64,000 bases of DNA from JBBRYB01 sp038238115 (lineage in GTDB: Bacteria > Actinomycetota > Actinomycetes > Propionibacteriales > Nocardioidaceae). Positions within the stretch are counted from its first letter, which is position 1. Every line of letters starts with the position of its first letter. The notes beneath the pieces were generated by a model that did not search any database, was not told the origin of the DNA, and saw nothing but the letters and a program-made list of their open reading frames with translations. The stretch covers positions 1 through 64,000 of the forward strand of contig JBBRYB010000001.1 of the NCBI GenBank assembly GCA_038238115.1, read 5' to 3'. Of the stretch, positions 43,009-51,239 are shown one piece after another. The translations under genes were made by a program, and so were the position numbers.

Positions 43009-43973
43009 GCGCCCAGCCCGCCGCCGTCAAAGTCTTGTTCATCGCGGGGACCGGGCGAAGCGGTACCACGATCCTCAGCAGTATCCTCGGACAGGTTCCG
43101 GGGTGCTTCTCCGCCGGGGAACTGCGCTACACCTGGGAGCGCGGTCTGCTGGAAGACCACCGCTGCGGCTGCGGCCGGCCATTCAGCCGGTGCCCGATCT
43201 GGACGGGTGTGATGGCAGAGGCCTTTCGAGACCGCCAGCTGCCGAATGCTCGGTCGTTGTCGGCTCGCCTCGAGCGCCGTTTGCGGACTCGCCGGATGCC
43301 CTTGACCGTCCTGCGTCGGATGACTGGACGTGCGGCCGTGGAGCCGCATGGTGACGACGACGACATCCGTCGGCTCTACCAGGGACTGTCGTCCCACCCG
43401 GGAGTGAAGGTGGTCGTCGACTCGTCCAAGTTACCGTCCTACGGCATGTTGGTATCGTCGCTGCCGGGGGTGGAGGTGTCGGTCGTACACGTCGTCCGTG
43501 ATCCGCGCGCTACCGCCTTCTCCTGGCGCCGAGCGAAGGTGACGTACGACAGGGACGACCATGCTGCTTCCATGCCGCGACTGCAGAGCTGGCGCAGCGC
43601 ATGTATCTGGATAGCGGGAAACCTGCTCACCGACCTGTGGTGGCCGCGCTCGTCGACAGATCGCGTGCTCGTGAGATACGAGGACCTCGTCCGGGAACCT
43701 GCGGCCACCATCGCCCGAGTTCTCGACCTGGCAGGAGTGGAGCTACCTCCTGATCTTGTGCGTAACAGGAGTGTGAACCTCTCCCCCACACATTCAGTTG
43801 CCGGGAACCCCAATCGCCACCTCGCCGGTGTGGTCAACCTTCACCCTGATGACGAATGGCAACGTGACATGCGTCCAGCCGAACGTCTGCTGGTCACCGT
43901 GTTGACTCTGCCGGGACTGCGCCGATTCGGCTATCGAGTGAGCACACGGAGTAAAGAACTCACCGGCTCATAG
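43005..43973 (+). CDS. Sulfotransferase family protein (second of three)
   Basis: A 322-residue sulfotransferase with the PAPS 5'-loop LFIAGTGRSGTTILSSILGQ and the 3'-phosphate motif HVVRDPRATAFSWRRAK. The region DDDDIRRLYQGLSSHPGVKVVVDSSKLPSYG is the family's typical middle segment. It starts at TTG overlapping the glycosyltransferase stop (TTGA), so the two products are made together and may modify the same sugar. Confidence 0.86.
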   Translation: MSAQPAAVKVLFIAGTGRSGTTILSSILGQVPGCFSAGELRYTWERGLLEDHRCGCGRPFSRCPIWTGVMAEAFRDRQLPNARSLSARLERRLRTRRMPLTVLRRMTGRAAVEPHGDDDDIRRLYQGLSSHPGVKVVVDSSKLPSYGMLVSSLPGVEVSVVHVVRDPRATAFSWRRAKVTYDRDDHAASMPRLQSWRSACIWIAGNLLTDLWWPRSSTDRVLVRYEDLVREPAATIARVLDLAGVELPPDLVRNRSVNLSPTHSVAGNPNRHLAGVVNLHPDDEWQRDMRPAERLLVTVLTLPGLRRFGYRVSTRSKELTGS

Positions 43974-44351
43974 GCGTGGACTCGAAAGGGAAAATGGCAA
44001 ACCACCCGGCCGCGGATTCAGCTGTGAATCAAGTGACATTCGCGTGTGGAACGGTCATGGCCACGAGCGCACCGGACTATCCTCGAATGAGAGCGGTCGG
44101 TAGTTCCAACCCAGGAAGGGCAGCAGTGGCGGCAGATCACGCGGCAACTGGGTCGGCGACCGCCCACCACTCGCCATGAGGTACCTCGAGCCGGCTGCCG
44201 GACAAGTCTCACGCGCAACACCTCAGTCCACGGGCGCGTTGACAAGGATCTGGACGTCGCAGGGCACCCGGTCAATGCCGGGCTTCGCAGTGTGTCCTAG
44301 GCCCGTGACTTGGTACTGGCGTACCCACCGGTGCACGGGCGGGAGGGAGAC
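43974..44351. other. Intergenic region before the flippase gene
   Basis: About 380 bases with no gene I can support. Its composition is somewhat less GC-rich than its neighbours. It probably carries the flippase promoter. Confidence 0.4.
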
Positions 44352-45911
44352 GTGACGGAACGCCTGTCTCCCGATGAGGCCTTGTCCGGACCGTCACGGG
44401 AGTCGTCGGAAAAGGACGTCAGCCGGATGGCGCGGGGCAGCGGGCTGAACCTCATCGGGGCCATCTGCAGCCAGTCAGCTTTGTTCCTCATCATGTCGAC
44501 GCTCGCCTTGAAGCTCGGTAAGGCAGATGTCGGTCGCTACGCAGAGTGCTACGCCATGTTGTCGTTGCTCGGGCTACTGTCCCTCGCTGGTCTGCGCAAC
44601 GGGTTGACGCGCTTCATCGCCATCTTTCTCGCGGACGACGACCCGGGAAGGGTGCGGGGGACCGTTCGTTTCGGCCTCGGGCTGACCATGGCGGCAACGA
44701 CCTGTATCGCCGTGGCGCTTGCCCTCCTGGCGCCCCTGATCGCTGACCTCTTCGACGATCCGGCGCTCCACAAGAGTCTGTTGCTCGTGGCGCTCACACT
44801 TCCTGCCAGCGCGTTCGAGGATGCGGCGTTGGCAGCCACGCAGGGATGGCGAAGTCAAAAGGCCTTTGCCCTCATCGGACTCATTTTCGATCCGATGACG
44901 CGGCTAGCCTTGACAGTCACGGTCGTTCTCCTCGGCGGTGGCCTCGAAGGGGCGCTGTGGGCGCTCGTCTCGGCATCCTGGATGGGCGCCACACTGGCCG
45001 GCGTCACCCTCCGCCGGCGGTTGAGGACGATTCCTGCGGCAAGCCCGACGATGGAGCCACGGAGAATCCTTACCTACTCGAGCATCAGTTGGATGTCGGC
45101 ACTCGCCAGCACCGGACTGGTCTGGGCTGACACACTGCTGCTTGGCGTCTTGTCCACCCAGGAGAACGTCGGTACTTATACGATTGCAACCCGCCTGGTA
45201 ACCCTCGCGGTCTTTGTGATGGCGCCGATCAACGCGGCTTTCACGCCGCACATCGCCCACTTCAGCCACATCGGTGACCGCGCCGGCATGTCGCGCGCGT
45301 ACGGCTCGGCCAACCGGTGGATCATGAGGCTCTCCATGCCGGCCTTCATCATGTTGCTGATCTTCCCGCGCGATCTGCTGGACTTCTTCGGACCCGGCTT
45401 TGTGACCCATCCCGCCGCCACCGTCACTATCATCTTGGCGGCGGGCCAGATGATCAGTGCAGCTGCCGGTCCCTGCGGCAGCGTCCTCAACATGTCGGGC
45501 CGAGTAGCTCTCAGCATGGTCGACAACGGGGCGGCGCTGGTGCTGAACATTGCCATGAACATGTGGCTGATCCCCCTGTACGGCATCATCGGGGCGGCAA
45601 TCGCCTGGAGCTTCTCACTCACTGTCGTCAACGCGGCCAAGGCGCTGCAAGTCCGAAGAATCCTGGGCGTGCGCAGCGCGGACGCGGGATGGGCCAAGAC
45701 CTTCACGGCTGCAGTGCCCGCCGCAGCGGTGGGGCTGGGTGTGGCGTGGGTCACGAGCGGCTGGCTGACCGCCGGAGTCGTGGGCCTGCCGTCCATCACT
45801 GTTACGTTCATCGCCGCGCTGGCATTGCTCGGCATCGGGACAGATGACGCAGCCATTGTTCGCTCGGTGGTCGGGAAAACACGCCGACGAGCCCGACCGG
45901 CCTCAGACTGA
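44352..45911 (+). CDS. Wzx-like polysaccharide flippase
   Basis: A membrane protein of about 519 residues with 12-14 spans, MOP/MATE-type, polysaccharide biosynthesis flippase family. Typical are MARGSGLNLIGAICSQSALFLIMS at the first span, AGLRNGLTRFIA and MWLIPLYGIIGAAIAWSFS near the C-terminus. It moves undecaprenyl-linked repeat units across the membrane. GTG at 44352 has a GGGAGGGA site; 44310 is an alternative. No Wzy polymerase is seen nearby. Confidence 0.87.
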   Translation: MTERLSPDEALSGPSRESSEKDVSRMARGSGLNLIGAICSQSALFLIMSTLALKLGKADVGRYAECYAMLSLLGLLSLAGLRNGLTRFIAIFLADDDPGRVRGTVRFGLGLTMAATTCIAVALALLAPLIADLFDDPALHKSLLLVALTLPASAFEDAALAATQGWRSQKAFALIGLIFDPMTRLALTVTVVLLGGGLEGALWALVSASWMGATLAGVTLRRRLRTIPAASPTMEPRRILTYSSISWMSALASTGLVWADTLLLGVLSTQENVGTYTIATRLVTLAVFVMAPINAAFTPHIAHFSHIGDRAGMSRAYGSANRWIMRLSMPAFIMLLIFPRDLLDFFGPGFVTHPAATVTIILAAGQMISAAAGPCGSVLNMSGRVALSMVDNGAALVLNIAMNMWLIPLYGIIGAAIAWSFSLTVVNAAKALQVRRILGVRSADAGWAKTFTAAVPAAAVGLGVAWVTSGWLTAGVVGLPSITVTFIAALALLGIGTDDAAIVRSVVGKTRRRARPASD

Positions 45912-45919
45912 CTGTGCGA

Positions 45920-46864
45920 CTAACCTCCTCGTCCGCGCGGCGCCGTCCAGTTGGGCGGCAGCGTGAGTCCGAGAGGTCCGAGCTGGTCGACCAGCCTGGC
46001 GTTGTAGGACCTGTAAAAGTTGGTCATACGCTCGTGGTCCGCAGCTGAGATGCCTTCTTCGGCTCCCGCCCGGTTCATGGAGTAGTAACTTGCGCGGACT
46101 AGCCGCTTGACCTTCTGATGACGCTCCAACACCCGTGCGGTCCGACGACTCAGCCTCAAGGCGGTCTTCTGGATACGTGGGTGGCGGTACTGGATCGTCT
46201 TGTTGTCGACATTGAAATCGAAGTCGTCGACCAACTCCTGCTCGATTTCGAGCCAGGCACAGATCGACTTCAGACACCGGTTCGGATCTGCGGCGAGATC
46301 CTCGAAGAACACGATCTTGAACTGGTCACCGAACTCGTCGGTCCAGTCGTCGAGCCAGCGTGTGTAGCACCCCTTGATGAGACCAGAGAACTCCCCCTGG
46401 TCCCGGTCAAGGTCGCTGCCGCTTCGGTGTAGCTCCTCGCATCGGTCGAGATAAGCGGAGAACGTCATGTCCTGAGGGATGCGCACCTTGCTCTTGACGA
46501 ACCTGTAGAACGACCAACAGCGATCTTCAGGCGAGCGCAGGACGACGAGTGTCCGCATTGATGGCGACACGTGACGCAGCCCCTGCGCGATCGGCCGGCC
46601 TCCGTAGAAGTAGCCGGGCGTGACCTCCGTGGCATACCTCTGCTGGCGACAGTGACGGAAGTGTGCCGCATACTCGGTGAGTGGAGCCAATGGTTCCCCG
46701 TACTGCAGTGGACTGAAGTACCGCAGCTCCTTCACATCGGAGGAGCAGATGTCGCGGTGTTGGCCCAGGTAGTGGAAGAGCGACGTCGTGCCGGCCTTGG
46801 CAACGCCGACGACGACGAGGTTGGGCACGCGGCTGGCCGCCGCAGGCTCGGCAGCTGCCGGCAT
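45920..46864 (-). CDS. Sulfotransferase domain protein (third of three)
   Basis: A 314-residue sulfotransferase of the heparan/carbohydrate type. 5'-PAPS loop LVVVGVAKAGTTSLFHYLGQH and 3'-loop LVVLRSPEDRCWSFYRFVK. The region ELRYFSPLQYGEPLAPLTEYAAHF is the NDST-like linker, and the C-terminal NFYRSYNARLVDQLGPLGL resembles carbohydrate enzymes of this group. The ATG is preceded by AAAGGA. It is convergent with the flippase, 8 bases apart. Confidence 0.88.
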   Translation of the reverse strand: MPAAAEPAAASRVPNLVVVGVAKAGTTSLFHYLGQHRDICSSDVKELRYFSPLQYGEPLAPLTEYAAHFRHCRQQRYATEVTPGYFYGGRPIAQGLRHVSPSMRTLVVLRSPEDRCWSFYRFVKSKVRIPQDMTFSAYLDRCEELHRSGSDLDRDQGEFSGLIKGCYTRWLDDWTDEFGDQFKIVFFEDLAADPNRCLKSICAWLEIEQELVDDFDFNVDNKTIQYRHPRIQKTALRLSRRTARVLERHQKVKRLVRASYYSMNRAGAEEGISAADHERMTNFYRSYNARLVDQLGPLGLTLPPNWTAPRGRGG

Positions 46865-46983
46865 GCGAATCCTTTCACCGTGCTGTCACGTGCGGGGCTT
46901 GGTCAAAGACGGGACAGCATACCTGCCACCTGAGGTGCCAGGACGGGAGCGTCGGCTTTGTGGCATTCAGGCGATGCCATGAG

Positions 46984-48138
46984 TCACACCGAAGGGAATA
47001 CACCGAGGTGTGGTTGCTTCTTTCCGTTGATGGTGGTGAAGTCCCCACCGATCCAGAGGTCGCCGGTGGCCGCGTCGAGAGACTCCGTGAAAACGCCCCG
47101 CGGACTGTTCAACGCGGGTGCCCAGCTTGTCAGGGCCCCGGTGGACAAGGAGACTTCGAACAACTTCTTGCGTGGAAGTGGGTTAGTACAGACGAACGGG
47201 CTCCCGGAACCCGTGTTGCCGACACAGTAGTTCTGGAAGTGGCCACCCACATAGAGTGAATCACCATCAACCGCCAGTGCCTGAACGCCTCCGTCGGTCT
47301 GATAAATGGGCTGCTGCAAAGATCCGTCCAGATTGAAGATGACAAGGTGACCGCCGTGGCCGCCACCTCCGGCGTACACCCCCTGCGCGTCAGCTGCCAG
47401 GCTGAGGATAGGGAAATCGACACTGGCGTTGAAGCTGGCATCGAGGCCACCGGTGGCGGGATCGACCGCCGCGAGGTAGGGATGGGCTGAGTCTTCGTTC
47501 AGAGCAGTGAACGAGCCGCCGATATAGATCTGCTGGCCGTTCGCTGAGGGCAGCAAAGTCAAGACATTGCCGGACGCGGATGGGCTCCATGTCGAGAGCA
47601 GGGATCCGGACACGATGTCGAAGGCAGCAAGTTTGGATCGGCTTACTCCATTGACGCGAGCGAAGGCACCGCCCGCATACAATGTGGTGCCGTTAACCGC
47701 CAGCGCATTGACCGCTTTGTCGATCGCGGGATTGAAGGGCAGCACGACTGCAGTCGATGTATCCAGCGCGGCCAGGCGGGTACGTGCCTGACCACCGACG
47801 GTTGTGAACGCCCCTCCGGCATAGAGGGTCGTGCCCACAACCTTGAGCGCCAGCACGTTGCCGTCGGTGTTGGCCTGCCAAGGCAACAGGTCACAAGTGC
47901 TCGTGTCGATCGCGGCTAGGTGCCCTCGCGGCTGAACCTTGCCTTGCAGGTCTGTGACATGAGTGAAAGCTCCGCCGACATACAAGACGCCGGCGCTCAA
48001 GACGGACGCGGCGACGCGCCCATCCGGTGCTGCGCACACCCGGCTCGATGGCTGCACCGACGCCTGGGCGCTGGGTGCGACGGTAACCAGGCCGGCAATG
48101 ACGGCAAGGCTGATAAGGATTGTGCGGGCTCTCACCAT
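46984..48138 (-). CDS. Secreted delta-60/beta-propeller-like repeat protein
   Basis: A 384-residue exported protein. A signal peptide (residues 1-27, TILISLAVIAGLVTVAPSAQA) is followed by repeated blocks with the pattern LYVGGAFTHV, LYAGGAFTTVGG, LYAGGAFARVNGV, IYIGGSFTALNE, VYAGGGGHGG and WIGGDFTTINGKKQPHLGVF. These are delta-60-type propeller blades, which suggest a cell-surface or secreted structural or binding protein. No catalytic motif is seen. Its place at the glycan region suggests a surface role. Confidence 0.8.
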   Translation of the reverse strand: MVRARTILISLAVIAGLVTVAPSAQASVQPSSRVCAAPDGRVAASVLSAGVLYVGGAFTHVTDLQGKVQPRGHLAAIDTSTCDLLPWQANTDGNVLALKVVGTTLYAGGAFTTVGGQARTRLAALDTSTAVVLPFNPAIDKAVNALAVNGTTLYAGGAFARVNGVSRSKLAAFDIVSGSLLSTWSPSASGNVLTLLPSANGQQIYIGGSFTALNEDSAHPYLAAVDPATGGLDASFNASVDFPILSLAADAQGVYAGGGGHGGHLVIFNLDGSLQQPIYQTDGGVQALAVDGDSLYVGGHFQNYCVGNTGSGSPFVCTNPLPRKKLFEVSLSTGALTSWAPALNSPRGVFTESLDAATGDLWIGGDFTTINGKKQPHLGVFPSV

Positions 48139-48700
48139 ATCTCCTCAGAAAGTGTGGTCCTCCAGGCAGACAGAGATCGATGGGAGACCTTCGTCATTCG
48201 GCAGGTAAAGGCTACAGGCAAGCCAGCAGTCGGATTAGGGCTTTGCGCTTACGCGGTAAATATTCAACGCTTAGTAATCGGCCAAACGCAGTGAGTGCGG
48301 ATAACGGAGGGGATTATCCAGATCACCGAAACGACAACACGTGAATACACCGCGTGGCGGTGAGTCGTTGTTATCCGATTCGCGGGCGGAGAAACCTTGG
48401 GACACGCGGCTCCTGAGCCCAGGTGTGGCGTCGGGTCATGCTATTGGGCGGCAGCCGCCCGCCGCGAGGGTAGACGGAGCCTTGGGCTGACTCAACGGCT
48501 TGCGGCAAGGAGACCGACGGAGATCGAGCCGCCGCACCTTGGTCCTGGTGGCCCGGATACGGCGGGCGCGGCCCGTTCGGATCGAACCTTCGAGGGGGCA
48601 CCCTTCTGCCGGGACTCTCGCCGCGCTCGAAGTGCGGTTACCCAGTAACATGTGTCTGGACGTTTGCGTGACAATGTTTCCGACAGGTCGTTAAGGGGTC
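48139..48700. other. Intergenic, lower-GC stretch between surface-protein genes
   Basis: About 560 bases between divergent genes. AT-richer patches (for example GGTAAATATTCAACGC near 48255) suggest promoter DNA. No convincing gene was found on either strand. Confidence 0.4.
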
Positions 48701-49192
48701 ATGCAAACTCTCCGGACTCGTATCCATGAACGACGCCTTCTACCCCATGGATGGGGGACCCTAGCAAGAGCACCGCTGGCAGTGACCGTCCTGGCAGGGC
48801 TTGCCGCCAGCTGGCTCCCGGCTGCGCCGCCTGCTGCGGCGGCGACGAGCTACCGGATCACGGTGACCTGCGCCGTGCCCGAGCATCAGTCCGAACGGCA
48901 ACTCGGGCCTAATTCCTGTCTCAACTACATCCCGGACGGCACCCAGACGTACACCGCGAAGGTGCGCGACCGCAGCGGCCGTCCGGTTGCCGGGGTCTGG
49001 GTCCGTTGGACCGACTCAGACCGTGAGGACGCCCGCTTCCGGTCAGCACAAACTCCCTGCAGGACAGGCTCTCACGGGACCTGCTCCGCCGAACTCGTCG
49101 ACAGGCATCCCCGTGGCGGAGAAAGGATTACCGTCACGGCCACAGTTGCAGGCTCCTCCGCACGCGGCTACCTCACCTTCCGTAACAGGTAG
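48701..49192 (+). CDS. Secreted protein with Ig-like (Big) fold
   Basis: A 163-residue exported protein. A signal peptide ends near residue 48 (PAAPPAAAATS). The rest looks like a single bacterial Ig-like domain with cysteines placed to form disulfides (VTCAVPEHQ, NSCLNY, TPCRTG, GTCSAEL). RSGRPVAGVWVRW and GGERITVTATVAG are the typical beta strands. Role unknown; probably a surface adhesive or matrix protein. Confidence 0.7.
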   Translation: MQTLRTRIHERRLLPHGWGTLARAPLAVTVLAGLAASWLPAAPPAAAATSYRITVTCAVPEHQSERQLGPNSCLNYIPDGTQTYTAKVRDRSGRPVAGVWVRWTDSDREDARFRSAQTPCRTGSHGTCSAELVDRHPRGGERITVTATVAGSSARGYLTFRNR

Positions 49193-49449
49193 ACCCAACA
49201 GCCTGACCAAACCAGCGCCGCCCCAAAACCAATCCGAGGGCGAACCGGCCACTATCCTCGCTACCTTCGAACCGGCTCGATCACTTTGGGATAATTGGCG
49301 TGATACGTCACGTTTCAGATATAGAATAGCGAACCGGGCCAGTACCTGACAGGATTGACCCACATCTGAGACACACCTACACTCGGTCATCATGTAGGTG
49401 GGACAAATGAGGAGATATAAGTGCTTCCTGATCTAGGTCGTGACGCTCT
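49193..49449. promoter_or_regulatory. AT-rich upstream region of a glycosyltransferase
   Basis: About 257 bases clearly richer in A and T than the rest, with stretches such as GGGATAATTGGCG and CAGATATAGAATAG. It is the likely promoter of the glycosyltransferase gene that follows. No repeat or known operator was recognised. Confidence 0.4.
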
Positions 49450-50634
49450 GTGAACACTCATGAGCGCCCCTCGTGGCGTCCGTTACGTATCGCGATGATC
49501 GGTCAGAAGGGTCTTCCCGCCACATATGGGGGAGTTGAACATCATGTCGAGGCCGTCGGTCAGCGACTAGCAAAAAGAGGACATGAGATCACAGTCTTCA
49601 GTCGCAAATACTACGGAAAGACGTCCGACGCGCCCTATTTGGGCATGCATATCAAATCGGCGCCTACAATCGCCTCCAAGCATTTGGACGCCATCGTCCA
49701 CTCAGTCAATTCAACCGTCCTGGCGATGCGCCAAGGCTTTGACGTGATTCATTATCACGCGCTCGGTCCAGGGCTTGCGGCTGCGCTACCCAGGTATGCG
49801 TCCCGGACTGGAGTTGTGCTGACCGTTCACGGCTTGGACCACGAACGCGCCAAGTGGGGCGGGCCAGCGAGAGCGGCCTTGGGACTCGCCTACCGGTTCA
49901 GCGCACGAGTGCCGACAGAGACCATCGTGGTATCCCAGGCGCTGCGGGAGAGGTACCAACGCGATTTCGGCAAGGATGTTGTGTATATCACGAATGGTGC
50001 GGACGAGCCGCTCGACGTACCACCGGACGCGTTGTCTGAGTTTGGTTTGGAGCCAGGTAAGTATCTGCTCTTCGTTGGACGAATGGTACCCGAAAAAGCC
50101 CCCGCGTCGTTGGTCGAGGCGTACCGAAGCCTGGACACCAACCACAAGCTCGTCCTGGTCGGCGACTCATCGTTTACGGACGGTTACACCTCCGAGCTCC
50201 GACGCCTTGCGGCCAACGACCCGCGCGTGATTCTGCCTGGCTACATCCACGGCGACCGGTTGAAGGCCCTGTATCAGTACACGCGTCTCTTCTTGCTACC
50301 GTCCCTTCTTGAAGGGCTACCGCTCACGTTGTTGGAAGCAATCAGCCACGCAGTGCCGGTCCTAGCAAGCGACATTGAGCCGCATCGAGAAGTACTTCGG
50401 TGTTCCGCCGGTTCCGTCTATTCGTATTTCTCTGCGGGCGACGTCGCATCGCTGAGCAGGACGCTTGCTCAAGTCCTCGCCGCTCCTGCCCCCGAGGCCG
50501 CCGACTTGCGCAGTGCGCGTGAGTCAATCCTGCGGTCATACAACTGGGACGACGCTACTGACGCTCTCGAGGACGTCTATCTGCGGGTGGCGCGGGCACG
50601 TGTTGAAGACAACGAGCCCATCCCCGGCACCTGA
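49450..50634 (+). CDS. Glycosyltransferase (DUF1972/family 4 type)
   Basis: A 394-residue GT-B glycosyltransferase. The N-terminus IAMIGQKGLPATYGGVEHHVE is diagnostic of rhamnosyl-/polysaccharide-type transferases with a DUF1972 N-terminal domain; the donor-site block is LLFVGRMVPEKAPASLVEAY, then LPSLLEGLPLTLLEAISHAVPVLASDI. It is on its own, with an AT-rich promoter region, and is the right end of the glycan region. Start at GTG 49450. Confidence 0.88.
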   Translation: MNTHERPSWRPLRIAMIGQKGLPATYGGVEHHVEAVGQRLAKRGHEITVFSRKYYGKTSDAPYLGMHIKSAPTIASKHLDAIVHSVNSTVLAMRQGFDVIHYHALGPGLAAALPRYASRTGVVLTVHGLDHERAKWGGPARAALGLAYRFSARVPTETIVVSQALRERYQRDFGKDVVYITNGADEPLDVPPDALSEFGLEPGKYLLFVGRMVPEKAPASLVEAYRSLDTNHKLVLVGDSSFTDGYTSELRRLAANDPRVILPGYIHGDRLKALYQYTRLFLLPSLLEGLPLTLLEAISHAVPVLASDIEPHREVLRCSAGSVYSYFSAGDVASLSRTLAQVLAAPAPEAADLRSARESILRSYNWDDATDALEDVYLRVARARVEDNEPIPGT

Positions 50635-50834
50635 AGCAAAGCGCCGACCCTCGCCGCCGAGATGGCGCGCGAGATCCGATGCACATCCAACGGGTGGGAG
50701 GCGACGGGCGCGCTGTCCGACGGTGGTCCGGAGCCGTCCGGCCCGAAGGCGTACCGCCTCAGCAAAGCTCGCTGCGACGGCTACGTGCGCATGCAAGACT
50801 CCATCCTGAGACATCAGCGCAGCGCCGTGAGAGG

Positions 50835-51194
50835 AATGTCCGTGCCGCACCCGGTCGGTCAGTCGAGGAACGTCAGCGCGCTGGTAGCCGAGTTGTCGAG
50901 GTCGAGGGGCGTCGGATCGGGACTCTCAGCGTGGCGAACAAGTTCTGCGCCGTCCGAGACCGCTGTCCGCACCGGCCAGCCAGCATGTGCCACGGCACGG
51001 TCAGCGGCACCTTCCTCGCCTCGGCGCCTCGAGAGTTCGTCTAGGGCAGACATGATCTTGTGCGCAGCCCTTGGCACGGATGGGAGTTCGACCTCGAGAC
51101 GGGGCGCTCGTTCTTGGAGCCGGACACGGTCGGACTCAAGGTCTACCCTGTGTCCGTCGACACCGGAACGGTCTTCCTGCACACGGAGGAATGA
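50835..51194 (+). pseudogene. Broken Rieske [2Fe-2S] protein
   Basis: A small Rieske-domain protein that is interrupted. The frame of 50679 reads VVEVEGRRIGTLSVANKFCAVRDRCPHRPASMCHGTVSGTFLASAPREFV and then stops at TAG (51042-51044). Beyond the stop, in the same frame, it goes on GRHDLVRSPWHGWEFDLETGRSF to a stop at 51192. Ligands CPH are present, but the second motif, normally CPWH, reads SPWH, so the ligand Cys is Ser. The N-terminus MSVPHPVG lies in another frame (start 50838), so a frameshift is likely too. The gene is probably dead. Confidence 0.72.
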
Positions 51195-51239
51195 GTCTTC
51201 CCGCACCCAGGGAATCGAAAGCGTGGTAGAACCCAGCTG

